Source of the DNA: VRUE01 sp963780815
GTDB taxonomy: Bacteria; Actinomycetota; Thermoleophilia; Solirubrobacterales; 70-9
DNA: 64,000 bases
Reading direction: 5' to 3'
NCBI GenBank assembly: GCA_963780815.1
Contig: CAWADG010000006.1
Span: 1-64,000, forward strand
This document shows, in pieces, positions 15,117 to 23,085 of this stretch (its first letter is position 1; every line of letters starts with the position of its first letter). A program made the translations under genes and the position numbers. The notes under the pieces are model-generated. The model worked only from the letters and a program-made list of their open reading frames with translations, was not told the DNA's origin and did no database searches.

Positions 15117-18100
15117 TCAGCCGGCCGCGGTCAGCGCCTCGCGCGCCTCCTCCATCGACGTCACCTGTGCGTTGCAACCGGTGGCTGTCGCGATCGAGAT
15201 CGCTTCGTCGAGAGCTTCATCGGCGCCCTCGAGTCCGGCTGCGGCACGGGCCTTGGCGAGCGCCCGCAGGCAGAGCGGCAGGCTCCAGTTCTGCCGATGC
15301 TCGCGCGTGCTCGCCACCAATTCCTCTGACAGGGCGAGCGCCTCGTCGACCCGGCCGACCTCGGCCAGGGCTTCCGCGCGGATGCTCGCCCGCCAGCTCC
15401 ACATCTCACCGCTTTCGCGCATCGCCTCGTTGTAGGTGTCTTCAGCCGCTTCGATCGTCTCCAGCGCCGAGGCGGGGTCGCCCGCCATCAGTTCGATACC
15501 TGCCAGGTTCGACATCGAGACCGTCCGCGAGAAGACGTCGCCAAGCCTATCGGTCGACTCGAGGGCATCGTGAGCGAGGGCGAGCCCTTCCTCGACGTCT
15601 CCGCGCACCGCGACGAGAAAGGCGTTGTTGCTCTTCACCCAGCAGGCGGTCTCCGGATCTCCGTCCTCGTCTGCGATCCGGAGCGCCTTCGCGAACAGCT
15701 CCCCCGATTCCTCGAAGCGGGCCCGCTCCCGTGCCGCCATCGCCTTGCTCATGTAGGCGTAGGCGAGTGGGCTGCCGACCAGCACCCCGGCCCCGATCGA
15801 GCGGTCGCCGTCGATCAGGTCGATCATCTCGTCGAGGATCGCTTCGAAGCCGTCGAAGTCGCCGAGGATCAGGTGCGGGTAGGCCGCGATCGCGCGGATC
15901 GCCACCCGCAGGTGCATGTCCCCGGACTCGTCGGCGAGCTCCGTCGCCTCGGCGGCGGCCGCCAGCCACTTGTCGGGGTCGCGGAGTCTCCCGGGGCGGA
16001 CGTCGGCTGCCGTCCTCAGCAGGGCCAGCGAGTGGCTGTCGCCGCTCCTGGTCGCTATCTCCTCCGCTTCGGACACCAGCTTCGCTTCCTCGTCTGTGTC
16101 CATGCCGATCCGCCAGGCGTAGTCGAGCAGCATCAGGCGCGAGTTGACGGCGAGCAAGGCCGCTTCCGCGTTTTCGCCCGGGTCGGGGACGAGTCGCATC
16201 ACCGACTGCCACATCCGCATCGCGTCGCGCGGCTGGCTGTGCCCGGCCCAGTAGGCGGCGCGCGCGGACCAGCGGGCGGCCTCGCGCAGCTCGCCCCCGG
16301 CCTCGAAATGGTGCGCGATCAGACCCGCCAGCTCGTCATGACGGTCCCGATTGAGGTCCATCGTCGCCCGCGCCACCGCCGCATGCGTCTGGGCCCGCTG
16401 GTCGGCGAGCTGCGACCCGTAGGCGACCTCGCGGGTCAGCGGGTGGCGGAAGGCGATGACCCGCTCCGGGTATAGCTCGGCCTCGTAGAGGAACTCGGCG
16501 TCGATCGCCGACCGCAGGGCCTGCCCGCAGGCCTCCTCGTCCTCGAAGCCGGACACCTGCATCAGCGCCGGCTGGGCGACTTCCTTGCCGGCGACCGACA
16601 TCGCCTGCAGGAGCCGCTTCGCGTCGGCGTCGAGCCTGTCGATTCGGGCGGCCAGGACCGTCTGGACGCTGGCCGGCACCTTGACGTCGCAGACCGGCTG
16701 GACCAGTCGCTGCGCGCCGCGCTCGCCCTCGAGCGCCCCGCTCTCGGCCAATTCACGCACGATCTCCTCGATGAAGAACGGGTTGCCGGCGGTCCGCTCG
16801 TGGATCAGCTCGGCGAAGCCGTCGAGGGAGGGGTCATCCCCGACCAGGTCGCGCAGCAGGCTCTCGGTGTCAGCGGGCCCGAGCGGCTCGAGCGGGATGT
16901 GGCGGTAGTTCGGCAGCTCTCCCCAACTGGGTGTGTACTCGGGCCGGTAATTGAGGATGACGAGCGTCTTCGTCCCCTCGACCGAGCCCAGCAGCTCGCC
17001 GAGCAGGGCGTCGCTGCCCGCATCCATCCAGTGCAGGTCCTCGATCACATTCACCGAGACGTCGCGCCGATGCGGGGCATGAAGGAGCTTGCAGAGGAGG
17101 CTGCGCAGCGCCCGCTGGCGGGCCTCGGGGCTCAACTGGGGCACCGGCCGCTCGGGGTCCGGCAGCCCCATGAAGTCGAACAGGATCGGCAGGTCCTCGA
17201 TCAGGTCGGGATCGAGCAGCAGCGCCCGGCCCGCGATCTTCTCGCGCGAGACCCGCTCCGAGTCGGAGTCCGAGAGCCCGAAGTAGGCGCGCAGGATCTG
17301 GAGAACCGGCGCGAACGGCGTCTCCTGGCCGTGGGCCTGCGCCTGCGCTTCGTAGACCTCGATCCCCTCTGCCCGGCAGCGATCGGTGAACTCGGCGGAG
17401 AGGCGGCTCTTCCCGAGCCCGGCTTCGGCGGCGATCGCGACGACCGCTCCCTCTCCCGCCTGTGCCGCCGCCAGGCCTTCGTCCAGGGCGCCCAGCTCGG
17501 CCTTGCGCCCGACGAACTGGGAAAAGCCCCTTTCTCGCGAGAGGTCGAGCCGCGAGCGGGCGCTGCCGATCCCGGTCAGCTCGTAGACCCTGACCGGGCG
17601 GCTCGAACCCTTGATCTCGAACTCGCCGAGGTCCTCGAGGTCGAGGAAGCCGCGGGCGAGGTCGGCCGCCGCCTCGGCGAGGTAGGCCCTTCCGGGCTCG
17701 GCCAGCGCCTCCATCCGCTGCGCGAGCCCGACCGTGTGCCCGATCGCCGTGTAGTTGCCGTCGCTCCCGTCGCCGATCGCGCCCGCGATCACCTCGCCGG
17801 AGTTGATCCCGATCCGGGTCGAGAAGTTGAGCCCATGCTTGCGGCGCAGCTCGGCGGCGTACTCGGAGACGTCGTCGAGCATCCGCAGCGCCGCGTAGCA
17901 GGCGCGCCTTGTGTGGTCCTCGTGGGCGATCGGCGCCCCGAACACGGCCATGATCCCGTCGCCGGTGAATTTGTCGACCGTCCCCTCGGTGCGGTGGACG
18001 GCCTCCGAGAGGATCGAGAAGAAGTGCTGCATGATCGCTCGCCACTGCTCCGGGTCCTGCTGCTCGGCCATGTCCATCGAGCCCTGCACGTCGGCGAACA

Positions 18101-18173
18101 GCACCGTGACGAGCTTGCGCTCGCCATCGGGCTCGATCCGTTCGGTCTCGCTCGGCACCATGCCTCGTGGCAA
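15117..18173 (-). CDS. class III nucleotide cyclase domain + AAA ATPase + TPR protein
   Basis: 1018 aa. Residues ~15-195 form an adenylate/guanylate cyclase domain with both metal-binding Asp positions (VLFADVQGSM and KFTGDGIMAVFG). A P-loop ATPase follows (AIAAEAGLGKSRLSAEF, Walker B LHWMD-like), then a long helical TPR-like region to the C-terminus. The architecture matches actinobacterial STAND-type cyclase regulators. In the cyclase the usual V-N-x-x-x-R transition-state motif reads VGLAQR: Arg is kept but Asn is replaced by Gly, which may impair catalysis. ATG 18173 or ATG 18161 may be the start. It is divergent from the nitrilase-TetR operon. Confidence 0.9.
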   Translation of the reverse strand: MPRGMVPSETERIEPDGERKLVTVLFADVQGSMDMAEQQDPEQWRAIMQHFFSILSEAVHRTEGTVDKFTGDGIMAVFGAPIAHEDHTRRACYAALRMLDDVSEYAAELRRKHGLNFSTRIGINSGEVIAGAIGDGSDGNYTAIGHTVGLAQRMEALAEPGRAYLAEAAADLARGFLDLEDLGEFEIKGSSRPVRVYELTGIGSARSRLDLSRERGFSQFVGRKAELGALDEGLAAAQAGEGAVVAIAAEAGLGKSRLSAEFTDRCRAEGIEVYEAQAQAHGQETPFAPVLQILRAYFGLSDSDSERVSREKIAGRALLLDPDLIEDLPILFDFMGLPDPERPVPQLSPEARQRALRSLLCKLLHAPHRRDVSVNVIEDLHWMDAGSDALLGELLGSVEGTKTLVILNYRPEYTPSWGELPNYRHIPLEPLGPADTESLLRDLVGDDPSLDGFAELIHERTAGNPFFIEEIVRELAESGALEGERGAQRLVQPVCDVKVPASVQTVLAARIDRLDADAKRLLQAMSVAGKEVAQPALMQVSGFEDEEACGQALRSAIDAEFLYEAELYPERVIAFRHPLTREVAYGSQLADQRAQTHAAVARATMDLNRDRHDELAGLIAHHFEAGGELREAARWSARAAYWAGHSQPRDAMRMWQSVMRLVPDPGENAEAALLAVNSRLMLLDYAWRIGMDTDEEAKLVSEAEEIATRSGDSHSLALLRTAADVRPGRLRDPDKWLAAAAEATELADESGDMHLRVAIRAIAAYPHLILGDFDGFEAILDEMIDLIDGDRSIGAGVLVGSPLAYAYMSKAMAARERARFEESGELFAKALRIADEDGDPETACWVKSNNAFLVAVRGDVEEGLALAHDALESTDRLGDVFSRTVSMSNLAGIELMAGDPASALETIEAAEDTYNEAMRESGEMWSWRASIRAEALAEVGRVDEALALSEELVASTREHRQNWSLPLCLRALAKARAAAGLEGADEALDEAISIATATGCNAQVTSMEEAREALTAAG

Positions 18174-18208
18174 TCGTAGCCACGAGGCCTCCTATACTGA
18201 GCCGTAAC

Positions 18209-18230
18209 CGATTGACTGGTCAGTCAATCG
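18209..18230. promoter_or_regulatory. TetR-type palindromic operator
   Basis: Perfect 10-bp half-sites CGATTGACTG and CAGTCAATCG flank a 2-bp centre (GT). The TTGACtg...caGTCAA shape is typical of TetR-family operators that resemble the tetR/acnR/fad type. It lies in the 90-bp divergent region between the cyclase gene and the nitrilase-TetR operon, 34 bp before the nitrilase start, so autoregulation by the TetR at 19091-19693 is the simplest reading. Confidence 0.85.
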
Positions 18231-18263
18231 CTCCGCAAAAAGAGTTCGAGCCGAGAGGAAGCA

Positions 18264-19091
18264 TTGCGGGCAGCCGCCGTACAGCTGAATTCAACCGACG
18301 ACAGGGCGAGGAACATCGCCACCGCCGAGCGCCTGGTCCGCGACGCGGCCGCCGACGGGGCAGCCTTCGTTGCGCTGCCGGAGAAGTGGAACCTGCTCGC
18401 CGGCGGGGCGCAGCTCCTCGCCGAGGCCGAGCCCCTCGACGGCCCGAGCCTGACCGCGGCCAGGGGCTGGGCCGCCGAGCTCGGCATCCACCTGCTGGCA
18501 GGCAGCATCGCCGCCGCCGCCGAGGAGCGGGCGCACAACACATCGGTCCTGATCGGCCCCGACGGCTCGGACCTCGCCGTCTACCGCAAGATCCACATGT
18601 TCGACGTCCTCGTCGGCGGGGTCACCTACCGCGAGTCGGAGTTCGAGGACCCGGGCGAGGAGATCGTCACCGCCTCGCTCGGCGAGGTCGAGCTCGGGAT
18701 GACGGTCTGCTACGACCTCCGCTTTCCCGAGCTGTACCGGATCCTGGCCCTCCGCGGCGCCCGTCTGATTACGGTCCCCTCGGCCTTCACCGCGGTCACC
18801 GGCCGCGACCACTGGGAGGTGCTGCTGCGGGCTCGCGCGATCGAGAACCAGGTCTTCGTCATCGCCCCGAACCAGATCGGCGAAGCGCCGCCCCACTACG
18901 ACTCCTACGGGCACTCGACGATCGTCGACCCCTGGGGGAAGATCCTCGCGATCGCGCGGGATGAGGAGTGCTTCATCGCCGCCGACCTCGACCTCGCCGC
19001 CCAGGACGAGGTTCGCGACTCGCTTCCCTCGCTGGCCAACCGCCGGCCCGAGGCATACAGCTGGCCGCAGCTGTTGGAGGCCCACGCCTAG
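18264..19091 (+). CDS. carbon-nitrogen hydrolase (nitrilase superfamily)
   Basis: 275 aa from TTG 18264 with GAGAGGAA upstream. The Glu-Lys-Cys catalytic triad is visible: Glu in ALPEKWN, Lys in YRKIHMFDV, and Cys in MTVCYDLRFPELYR. The length and the ENQVFVIAPNQIG and GHSTIVDPWG motifs fit the omega-amidase/Nit1-like branch, which hydrolyses amides such as deaminated glutathione or alpha-ketoglutaramate. The actual substrate is uncertain. The TetR gene starts on the last base of its stop codon, so they are co-transcribed behind the palindrome at 18209-18230. Confidence 0.93.
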   Translation: MRAAAVQLNSTDDRARNIATAERLVRDAAADGAAFVALPEKWNLLAGGAQLLAEAEPLDGPSLTAARGWAAELGIHLLAGSIAAAAEERAHNTSVLIGPDGSDLAVYRKIHMFDVLVGGVTYRESEFEDPGEEIVTASLGEVELGMTVCYDLRFPELYRILALRGARLITVPSAFTAVTGRDHWEVLLRARAIENQVFVIAPNQIGEAPPHYDSYGHSTIVDPWGKILAIARDEECFIAADLDLAAQDEVRDSLPSLANRRPEAYSWPQLLEAHA

Positions 19092-19693
19092 TGGCCTCGA
19101 AAGCGCCTCCGATCGACAAGCGCCGCCAGATCCTCGACGCTGCGATCAGGGTCTTCGCCCGTCAGGGCTTCCACTCGACCCGGGTCTCCGACATCGCCGA
19201 CGAGGCGGGCGTCGCCTACGGCCTCGTCTACCACTACTTCAAATCGAAGGAGGAGGTGCTGAACGAGCTCTTCACCGAGCGCTGGTCCCTGCTCCTCGCC
19301 GCGATCGACGAGGCCGATGCGGCCGACCGGCCGCCGCGCGCGAAGCTCGAGTCCGTCGCCGCCTTCATCGTCGAGTCCTACCGCCACGACCCCGAGCTGA
19401 TGAAGGTGATCATCGTCGAGGTGACGCGGGCCGCCAACTCCTTCGGCCAGACCCACCTGCGCGAGATCCGTCGCGCCTACGATTCGATCGCCAGGATCGT
19501 CGAGGAGGGCCAGGAATCGGGCGCGTTCAGGGCCGACATCGACCCCGCGTTCGCCTCGATGTCCTTCTACGGAGCGATCGAGCAGCTCCTCTCCGGCTGG
19601 ATCTTCGACCTGATCCCGGCCTCGGACTCGGACTTCGCGAAGGCAAAGGATTTTGTGGTCGCGACGATCTGCGACGGCCTCGAGCCTCGATAG
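19091..19693 (+). CDS. TetR/AcrR-family transcriptional regulator
   Basis: 200 aa from GTG 19091. The HTH segment RRQILDAAIRVFARQGFHST, VSDIADEAGVAYGLVYHYFKSKEEVL is a standard TetR DNA-binding domain; the remaining helical domain has a hydrophobic ligand pocket shape with QLLSGW. It resembles FadR-type TetR regulators that bind acyl-CoA, but ligand choice is inference. Translationally coupled to the nitrilase gene and preceded by a good palindromic operator, it probably represses its own operon. Confidence 0.93.
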   Translation: MASKAPPIDKRRQILDAAIRVFARQGFHSTRVSDIADEAGVAYGLVYHYFKSKEEVLNELFTERWSLLLAAIDEADAADRPPRAKLESVAAFIVESYRHDPELMKVIIVEVTRAANSFGQTHLREIRRAYDSIARIVEEGQESGAFRADIDPAFASMSFYGAIEQLLSGWIFDLIPASDSDFAKAKDFVVATICDGLEPR

Positions 19694-19715
19694 GTAAGGT
19701 CGGGCCCTCGCGGGT

Positions 19716-19850
19716 ATGGACAACGACATCATGAAACGTCTCGTTTGGAGTGGGGTGCTGGCGGGGGCCAGCGCGCTGGCCAGCATCGCCGCCACGCGGC
19801 TCGCCGCGGTCATCTGGCGGAGGGTGTTCGACGAGGAGCCCCCCGAGTAG
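19716..19850 (+). CDS. small single-helix membrane protein
   Basis: 44 aa from ATG 19716 (ATG 19731 is also possible). MKRLVWSGVLAGASALASIA, followed by ATRLAAVIWRRVFDEEPPE, is one hydrophobic helix with a basic then acidic tail, like DUF4235-type small proteins that precede holin-like and DUF3618 genes in actinobacteria. It lies 6 bp before the holin-like gene, so a small envelope operon 19716-20587 is likely. Function unknown. Confidence 0.65.
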   Translation: MDNDIMKRLVWSGVLAGASALASIAATRLAAVIWRRVFDEEPPE

Positions 19851-19856
19851 GAATCG

Positions 19857-20339
19857 ATGTCAGGCCCGGGCGCCACCCCCCCGAAACCGACCGACGAGAG
19901 GTCCGTTGGCGAGCTGATCTTCGACGTCTCCGAAAAGGTCTCGACCCTCGTCCGCGAGGAGATCGAGCTCGCCAAGGCCGAGATCAGCGAGAAAGTCGGC
20001 AAGATCCTGCGCGGCTCGGCCGTCGGGGTCGCCGCCGGGGTCTTCGCCTTCCTGGCGCTGATCCTGGTCATGGAGGGCTTCGCCTGGTTGCTGAACGAAG
20101 AGGTATTCGACGGCAAGGCCTGGCCCGGGTTCTTCATCGAGGCGGCGATCTTCCTACTGATCGCGGCCGGCGCCGGGTACTTCGCCTACCGCTCGGTCCA
20201 GGCCGGGTCGCCGCCGGTTCCCGAGCAGGCGATCGCGGAGGCGAAACTCACTCGCGAGATGCTCGAAGGGGAGGAGCGGCTGAAGGTGGAGGAGAGCCTG
20301 AAAGCTGAGGCGGGCCTGAAACCGGAGGCGAAACCGTGA
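19857..20339 (+). CDS. holin-like superfamily (actinobacterial phage-holin-3-6 type) membrane protein
   Basis: 160 aa. An amphipathic N-terminal helix (DVSEKVSTLVREEIELAKAE) leads into two membrane segments (about residues 55-80 and 98-118) and a charged C-terminus containing degenerate repeats of (L-K-x-E). This is the layout of the actinobacterial holin-like family that is chromosomal and not phage-linked. The next gene is DUF3618, its usual partner. Probable envelope or cell-shape role; mechanism unknown. Confidence 0.82.
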   Translation: MSGPGATPPKPTDERSVGELIFDVSEKVSTLVREEIELAKAEISEKVGKILRGSAVGVAAGVFAFLALILVMEGFAWLLNEEVFDGKAWPGFFIEAAIFLLIAAGAGYFAYRSVQAGSPPVPEQAIAEAKLTREMLEGEERLKVEESLKAEAGLKPEAKP

Positions 20340-20587
20340 GTGCCCAGCCCGAGCAGGCCCGGCCCGCTGCCGCCGGCAGGCCCGGCCGCTCCTCCGCCGA
20401 GATCCGCCGCGACATCGACGTCCAGCGCCAGGACCTGGGCCAATCGGTCGAGCTCCTCCGCCACAAATTCGCCGAGCTGACCGACTGGCGGCGCCAGGTC
20501 CGCGAGCACAAGAACGAGCTGGTGATCGGGGCCGCCGTGGTCGGCTTCGCGGTCGGCGGCTTCCTGGCCCTCAGACGCCGGAAATAG
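20336..20587 (+). CDS. DUF3618 family small membrane protein
   Basis: 83 aa from GTG 20336, overlapping the previous stop by 4 bp. The RPGRSSAEIRRDIDVQRQDL segment (I-x-x-x-R-x-x-L-x-x-x-V-D-x-L) and the terminal single membrane span (LVIGAAVVGFAVGGFLAL) are DUF3618 features. It co-occurs with the holin-like protein and is likely membrane anchored with a cytosolic coiled coil. Confidence 0.8.
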   Translation: MSAQPEQARPAAAGRPGRSSAEIRRDIDVQRQDLGQSVELLRHKFAELTDWRRQVREHKNELVIGAAVVGFAVGGFLALRRRK

Positions 20588-20590
20588 GGC

Positions 20591-20666
20591 GCCGCCTCCT
20601 CTGCTCCCTCTCGGGCCAGAGGGAAACAGATATGGACTGGCCCTCGCTCCCGCGTCCGGGGGCGGC
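20591..20666 (+). repeat. dispersed structured repeat, copy B
   Basis: A 76-bp element with complementary ends (GCCGCC...GGCGGC). Inside, CCCTCT/AGAGGG around CGGGCC and GGGCCAG/CTGGCCC can pair alternatively. It contains the shared core CAGATATGGACTGG (20627-20640) and CTCGCTCCCGCGTCCG. It fills the space between the convergent DUF3618 and DegV genes, ending 5 bp before the DegV stop, and could double as their terminator. Confidence 0.9.
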
Positions 20667-20671
20667 TTGGT

Positions 20672-21547
20672 CTACTGCAGGACGGAGGTCGTCACCGAAC
20701 CGACGCCGAGCAGGCCGGGGCCGGCGTGGGCGCCGATCACCGGCCCGACCTCGGAGATGAACGCCGGCTCGCAGCCGAAGATCTCGCGGCAATCGTCGGC
20801 GAGGGTGTCGGCCGCCTCGCGGTCCTGGATGTACTGGACGACCCAGCCGTCGGCGCCGGACTCGTGACGCTCGCGGGAGTATTCGCGCAGCCGCTCGATC
20901 GACCGGGCCCGGGTCCGGACCCGCTCGATCGGCGTGATCTCGTCTTCGAGGGTGAGGATCGGTTTGATTCTCAGCGCCGATCCGATCCAGGCGCGGGCGC
21001 CGCCGATCCGGCCCCCGCGACGGAGGTACTCGAGCGTGTCGATCGCGAACCACATCCTCAGCTCCTTGCGGGCCTGCGTGGCGCGGGCCACGGCGCCCTC
21101 GCCGTCGGCGCCGCCGGCCGCCGCCGCAGCCGCGGCCAGCGCGCACAGCCCCATCCCGCCGCAGGCCGACCGCGAGTCGTAGAGGTGGATCCGCTCGCCG
21201 CCCTTGTCCTCCGCGATCAGCCGCTCCCGCGCCTGGCCGGCCGCCTCGAAGGTCCCGGAGATTCCCGAGGAGATGTGGATCGAGGCGATTTCGCGACCGG
21301 CGTCGAGCAGCGGCTCGTAGAGCTCGACGAAGTCGCCGACCGACGGCTGCGATGTCGTCGCGGCGCCCTGCGAGGCGCGGAGCTGCTCGTAGAAGGCGTG
21401 GTAGTCGCTGATCTCGGCCTCGGGCTTCTGGTCGCCGTCGATCGAGACGTAGAGGCTGATCAGCTCGATCCCCCGGGCGGCCGCCAGGTCGCTCGGCAGA
21501 TAGCAGGTCGTATCGCAGACCACCGCGGTCTTCGCTCCCTCGCTCAA
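20672..21547 (-). CDS. DegV family (fatty-acid-binding) protein
   Basis: 291 aa from TTG 21547; upstream open frame would run into the divergent ErpA gene. CDTTCYLPSDLAAARGIELISL opens the protein, TSQPSVGDF and HISSGISGTFEAA form the EDD-fold phosphate/fatty-acid site, and DTLEYLRRGGRIGGARAWIGSALRIKPIL is the strongest family signature. DegV/FakB proteins bind a fatty acid for phosphorylation by FakA. No FakA-like kinase gene is present here. Divergent from the ErpA gene by 39 bp. Confidence 0.92.
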   Translation of the reverse strand: MSEGAKTAVVCDTTCYLPSDLAAARGIELISLYVSIDGDQKPEAEISDYHAFYEQLRASQGAATTSQPSVGDFVELYEPLLDAGREIASIHISSGISGTFEAAGQARERLIAEDKGGERIHLYDSRSACGGMGLCALAAAAAAAGGADGEGAVARATQARKELRMWFAIDTLEYLRRGGRIGGARAWIGSALRIKPILTLEDEITPIERVRTRARSIERLREYSRERHESGADGWVVQYIQDREAADTLADDCREIFGCEPAFISEVGPVIGAHAGPGLLGVGSVTTSVLQ

Positions 21548-21586
21548 GCTCGCGATTCTCTCAGACGGGCAGCTACACTTAGTGAA

Positions 21587-21967
21587 GTGACCGAGACCGA
21601 TACACCACAAGCTGCAATCACCCTCAGCGACAAGGCCGTGTCGAAGATCGGCGAGTTGCTCGGCGCGCAGGACGACTCCGAGGGCCAGGCTCTCCGGGTC
21701 GCCGTCCGCGGCGGCGGCTGCTCCGGCTTCCAATACGCGCTCGCCTTCGATCGCGCCAAGGACGACGACCACGTCTTCGAGGTCGACGGCGTCTCGGTCG
21801 TGGTCGACAAGGTCAGCATGCAGTTCGTCTTCGGCTCCGAGGTGGACTACGTCGAAGGCCTGCAGGGCGCCGGCTTCCAGGTCAACAACCCGAACGTCGT
21901 CGCCGCCTGCGGCTGCGGCTCCTCATTCCAGGTGAAAGAGGACGCTGCCGAGCAGGCTGCCGTCTAG
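21587..21967 (+). CDS. erpA: iron-sulfur cluster assembly/insertion protein (HesB/IscA/ErpA family)
   Basis: 126 aa from GTG 21587. The A-type carrier signature is complete: RGGGCSGFQYALAFD near residue 45 and CGCGSSF near residue 112, giving the three Cys ligands that hold a transferable Fe-S cluster. The length matches ErpA/IscA. It stands alone, divergent from DegV, and not in a suf/isc operon. The paralog identity (ErpA vs IscA) is not decided by sequence alone. Confidence 0.92.
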   Translation: MTETDTPQAAITLSDKAVSKIGELLGAQDDSEGQALRVAVRGGGCSGFQYALAFDRAKDDDHVFEVDGVSVVVDKVSMQFVFGSEVDYVEGLQGAGFQVNNPNVVAACGCGSSFQVKEDAAEQAAV

Positions 21968-22110
21968 CCGCGTCTCAGAGCCGTTTCCCCGGTCCCGCCG
22001 CGGATGGCGATCGACCGATTGCAACCCGTTGCAACCCCGCGGTGAGGAATACGCCCGCCTGTGGGAAAACCTTCGCGTGGTGCCCGGTGAAAGCAGCCCA
22101 GGAGTAGGTC

Positions 22111-22388
22111 GTGCCGATGCCTGAGATTCGGTATGAGCCAGAGAAGTTCCGCGAGCTTGTCGTCTACATCGCTTCGAGGTTCGGCGACGACCCCGCCTAG
22201 GAGACGTGAAGCTGAACAAGATCCTCTACGAGCTGGAGATCCGCACCGCCCAGATCGAAGAACTCGCTCGGATCGAGGCCCAAGAGGAGGTCACCCGGCG
22301 TGAGCGCGAGCGCGCCACACGCATCGGGACCAAGAACGAGAACGCGTTCTGGCGACACCGCACGGTTCATGGAGTTCCCGCCGTGTAG
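22111..22388 (+). pseudogene. Panacea/SocA-like (DUF4065) antitoxin-type gene remnant
   Basis: Starts at GTG 22111 or ATG 22117 behind AGGAG (22100-22104). The first frame reads MPEIRYEPEKFRELVVYIAS and ends at TAG 22200. One C restored near 22196 would give DPALGDVKLNKILY, the conserved opening of Panacea/SocA-like proteins, which are antitoxin and phage-associated proteins. After KILY the sequence departs from the family: an ELEIRTAQIEELARIEAQEE coil follows and stops at 22388. The family is normally longer. The gene appears frameshifted and truncated or recombined. Confidence 0.7.
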
Positions 22389-22497
22389 GAAGGCAGGGCG
22401 CGGCTCTCCCTGGCCGCGATGGGTTCTTTGGCCCCGGCCCCCTGGTCTCGCATTTTCTCTCCGCGGGGCCAGGGGCGGGCACATCCGAGAACAGAGC

Positions 22498-22608
22498 CTG
22501 CGACTGCGCCCCGGCCACCACAAGTTCCAGGTGCGGGCCGTCAATGCGGACGGCGTCGCGGATGCCACCCCGGCGCTGCGATCGTTCCGCATCGCGAAAC
22601 CGGCACGC
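22498..22608 (+). pseudogene. fragment of an Ig/fibronectin-like exported-protein domain
   Basis: In one frame this stretch reads LRLRPGHHKFQVRAVNADGV followed by ADATPALRSFRI. This is the end of the extracellular Ig/fn3-like repeat commonly found in large exported actinobacterial proteins (G-x-H-x-F-x-V-R-A-x-D/N-x-x-G). No start codon, signal or flanking domain accompanies it, so it appears to be a gene remnant. The remainder of 22389-22751 (363 bp) contains no gene I can support. Confidence 0.6.
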
Positions 22609-22751
22609 CGCCCCCCGCTCCGGGCGGCCCGCAGCAGGCAACAAGTCCTTCATAGGGGCATCGGCTGGAAATTAACCCGCGCTTGGGGCTGGCTTTGCCG
22701 CTCCTTACCCGGCACAGCCGAGAATGTGCTGACCGGAGAAGGAGCGAAGAA

Positions 22752-23018
22752 ATGAAGAACAGCAAAGCCAGGATCGCAGCGGCTGCCACAGTCCTCGGCC
22801 TCGGTGCGCTCGGCGGCGTCGCCCTCGGGACGAATCCCGGGATGCCTACCCAGACGGCGCAGGTCCGACCCGGGTCCGGACCCGTGGTCACCGGCGCCAG
22901 TGGCACTGCCGTGCCCAGCAGCCAGACGACCGTCGTACGCAACGGGACGACCCGCCGCCCGCCGATAGTCACGCGGGCCAGCGGCGGCGCGGCGGCAGTC
23001 GAATCGATCGACGACTGA
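22752..23018 (+). CDS. small secreted protein of unknown function
   Basis: 88 aa from ATG 22752 with GGAG 8 bp upstream. MKNSKARIAAAATVLGLGAL is a signal peptide with a probable cleavage after LGTNP or GVALG. The mature part is Thr/Gly/Pro/Ser-rich, low-complexity and without cysteines; it resembles small exported proteins of Solirubrobacterales. No function can be assigned. Confidence 0.75.
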   Translation: MKNSKARIAAAATVLGLGALGGVALGTNPGMPTQTAQVRPGSGPVVTGASGTAVPSSQTTVVRNGTTRRPPIVTRASGGAAAVESIDD

Positions 23019-23085
23019 GCGTCGATGAACCCGGAACGCTCGGGGTCAGTATCCCCCGGCACACCACTACGACAGAGGAACCAGG

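Noticed and set aside
19857..20587. Holin-like gene as evidence for a prophage
   Set aside because: No lysin, capsid or integrase genes nearby; this holin-like/DUF3618 pair is a usual chromosomal actinobacterial arrangement.
22018..22038. TTGCAACCC direct repeat as an integration attachment site
   Set aside because: The two units are adjacent (10-bp period), no tRNA or integrase is present, and no element boundary can be drawn.
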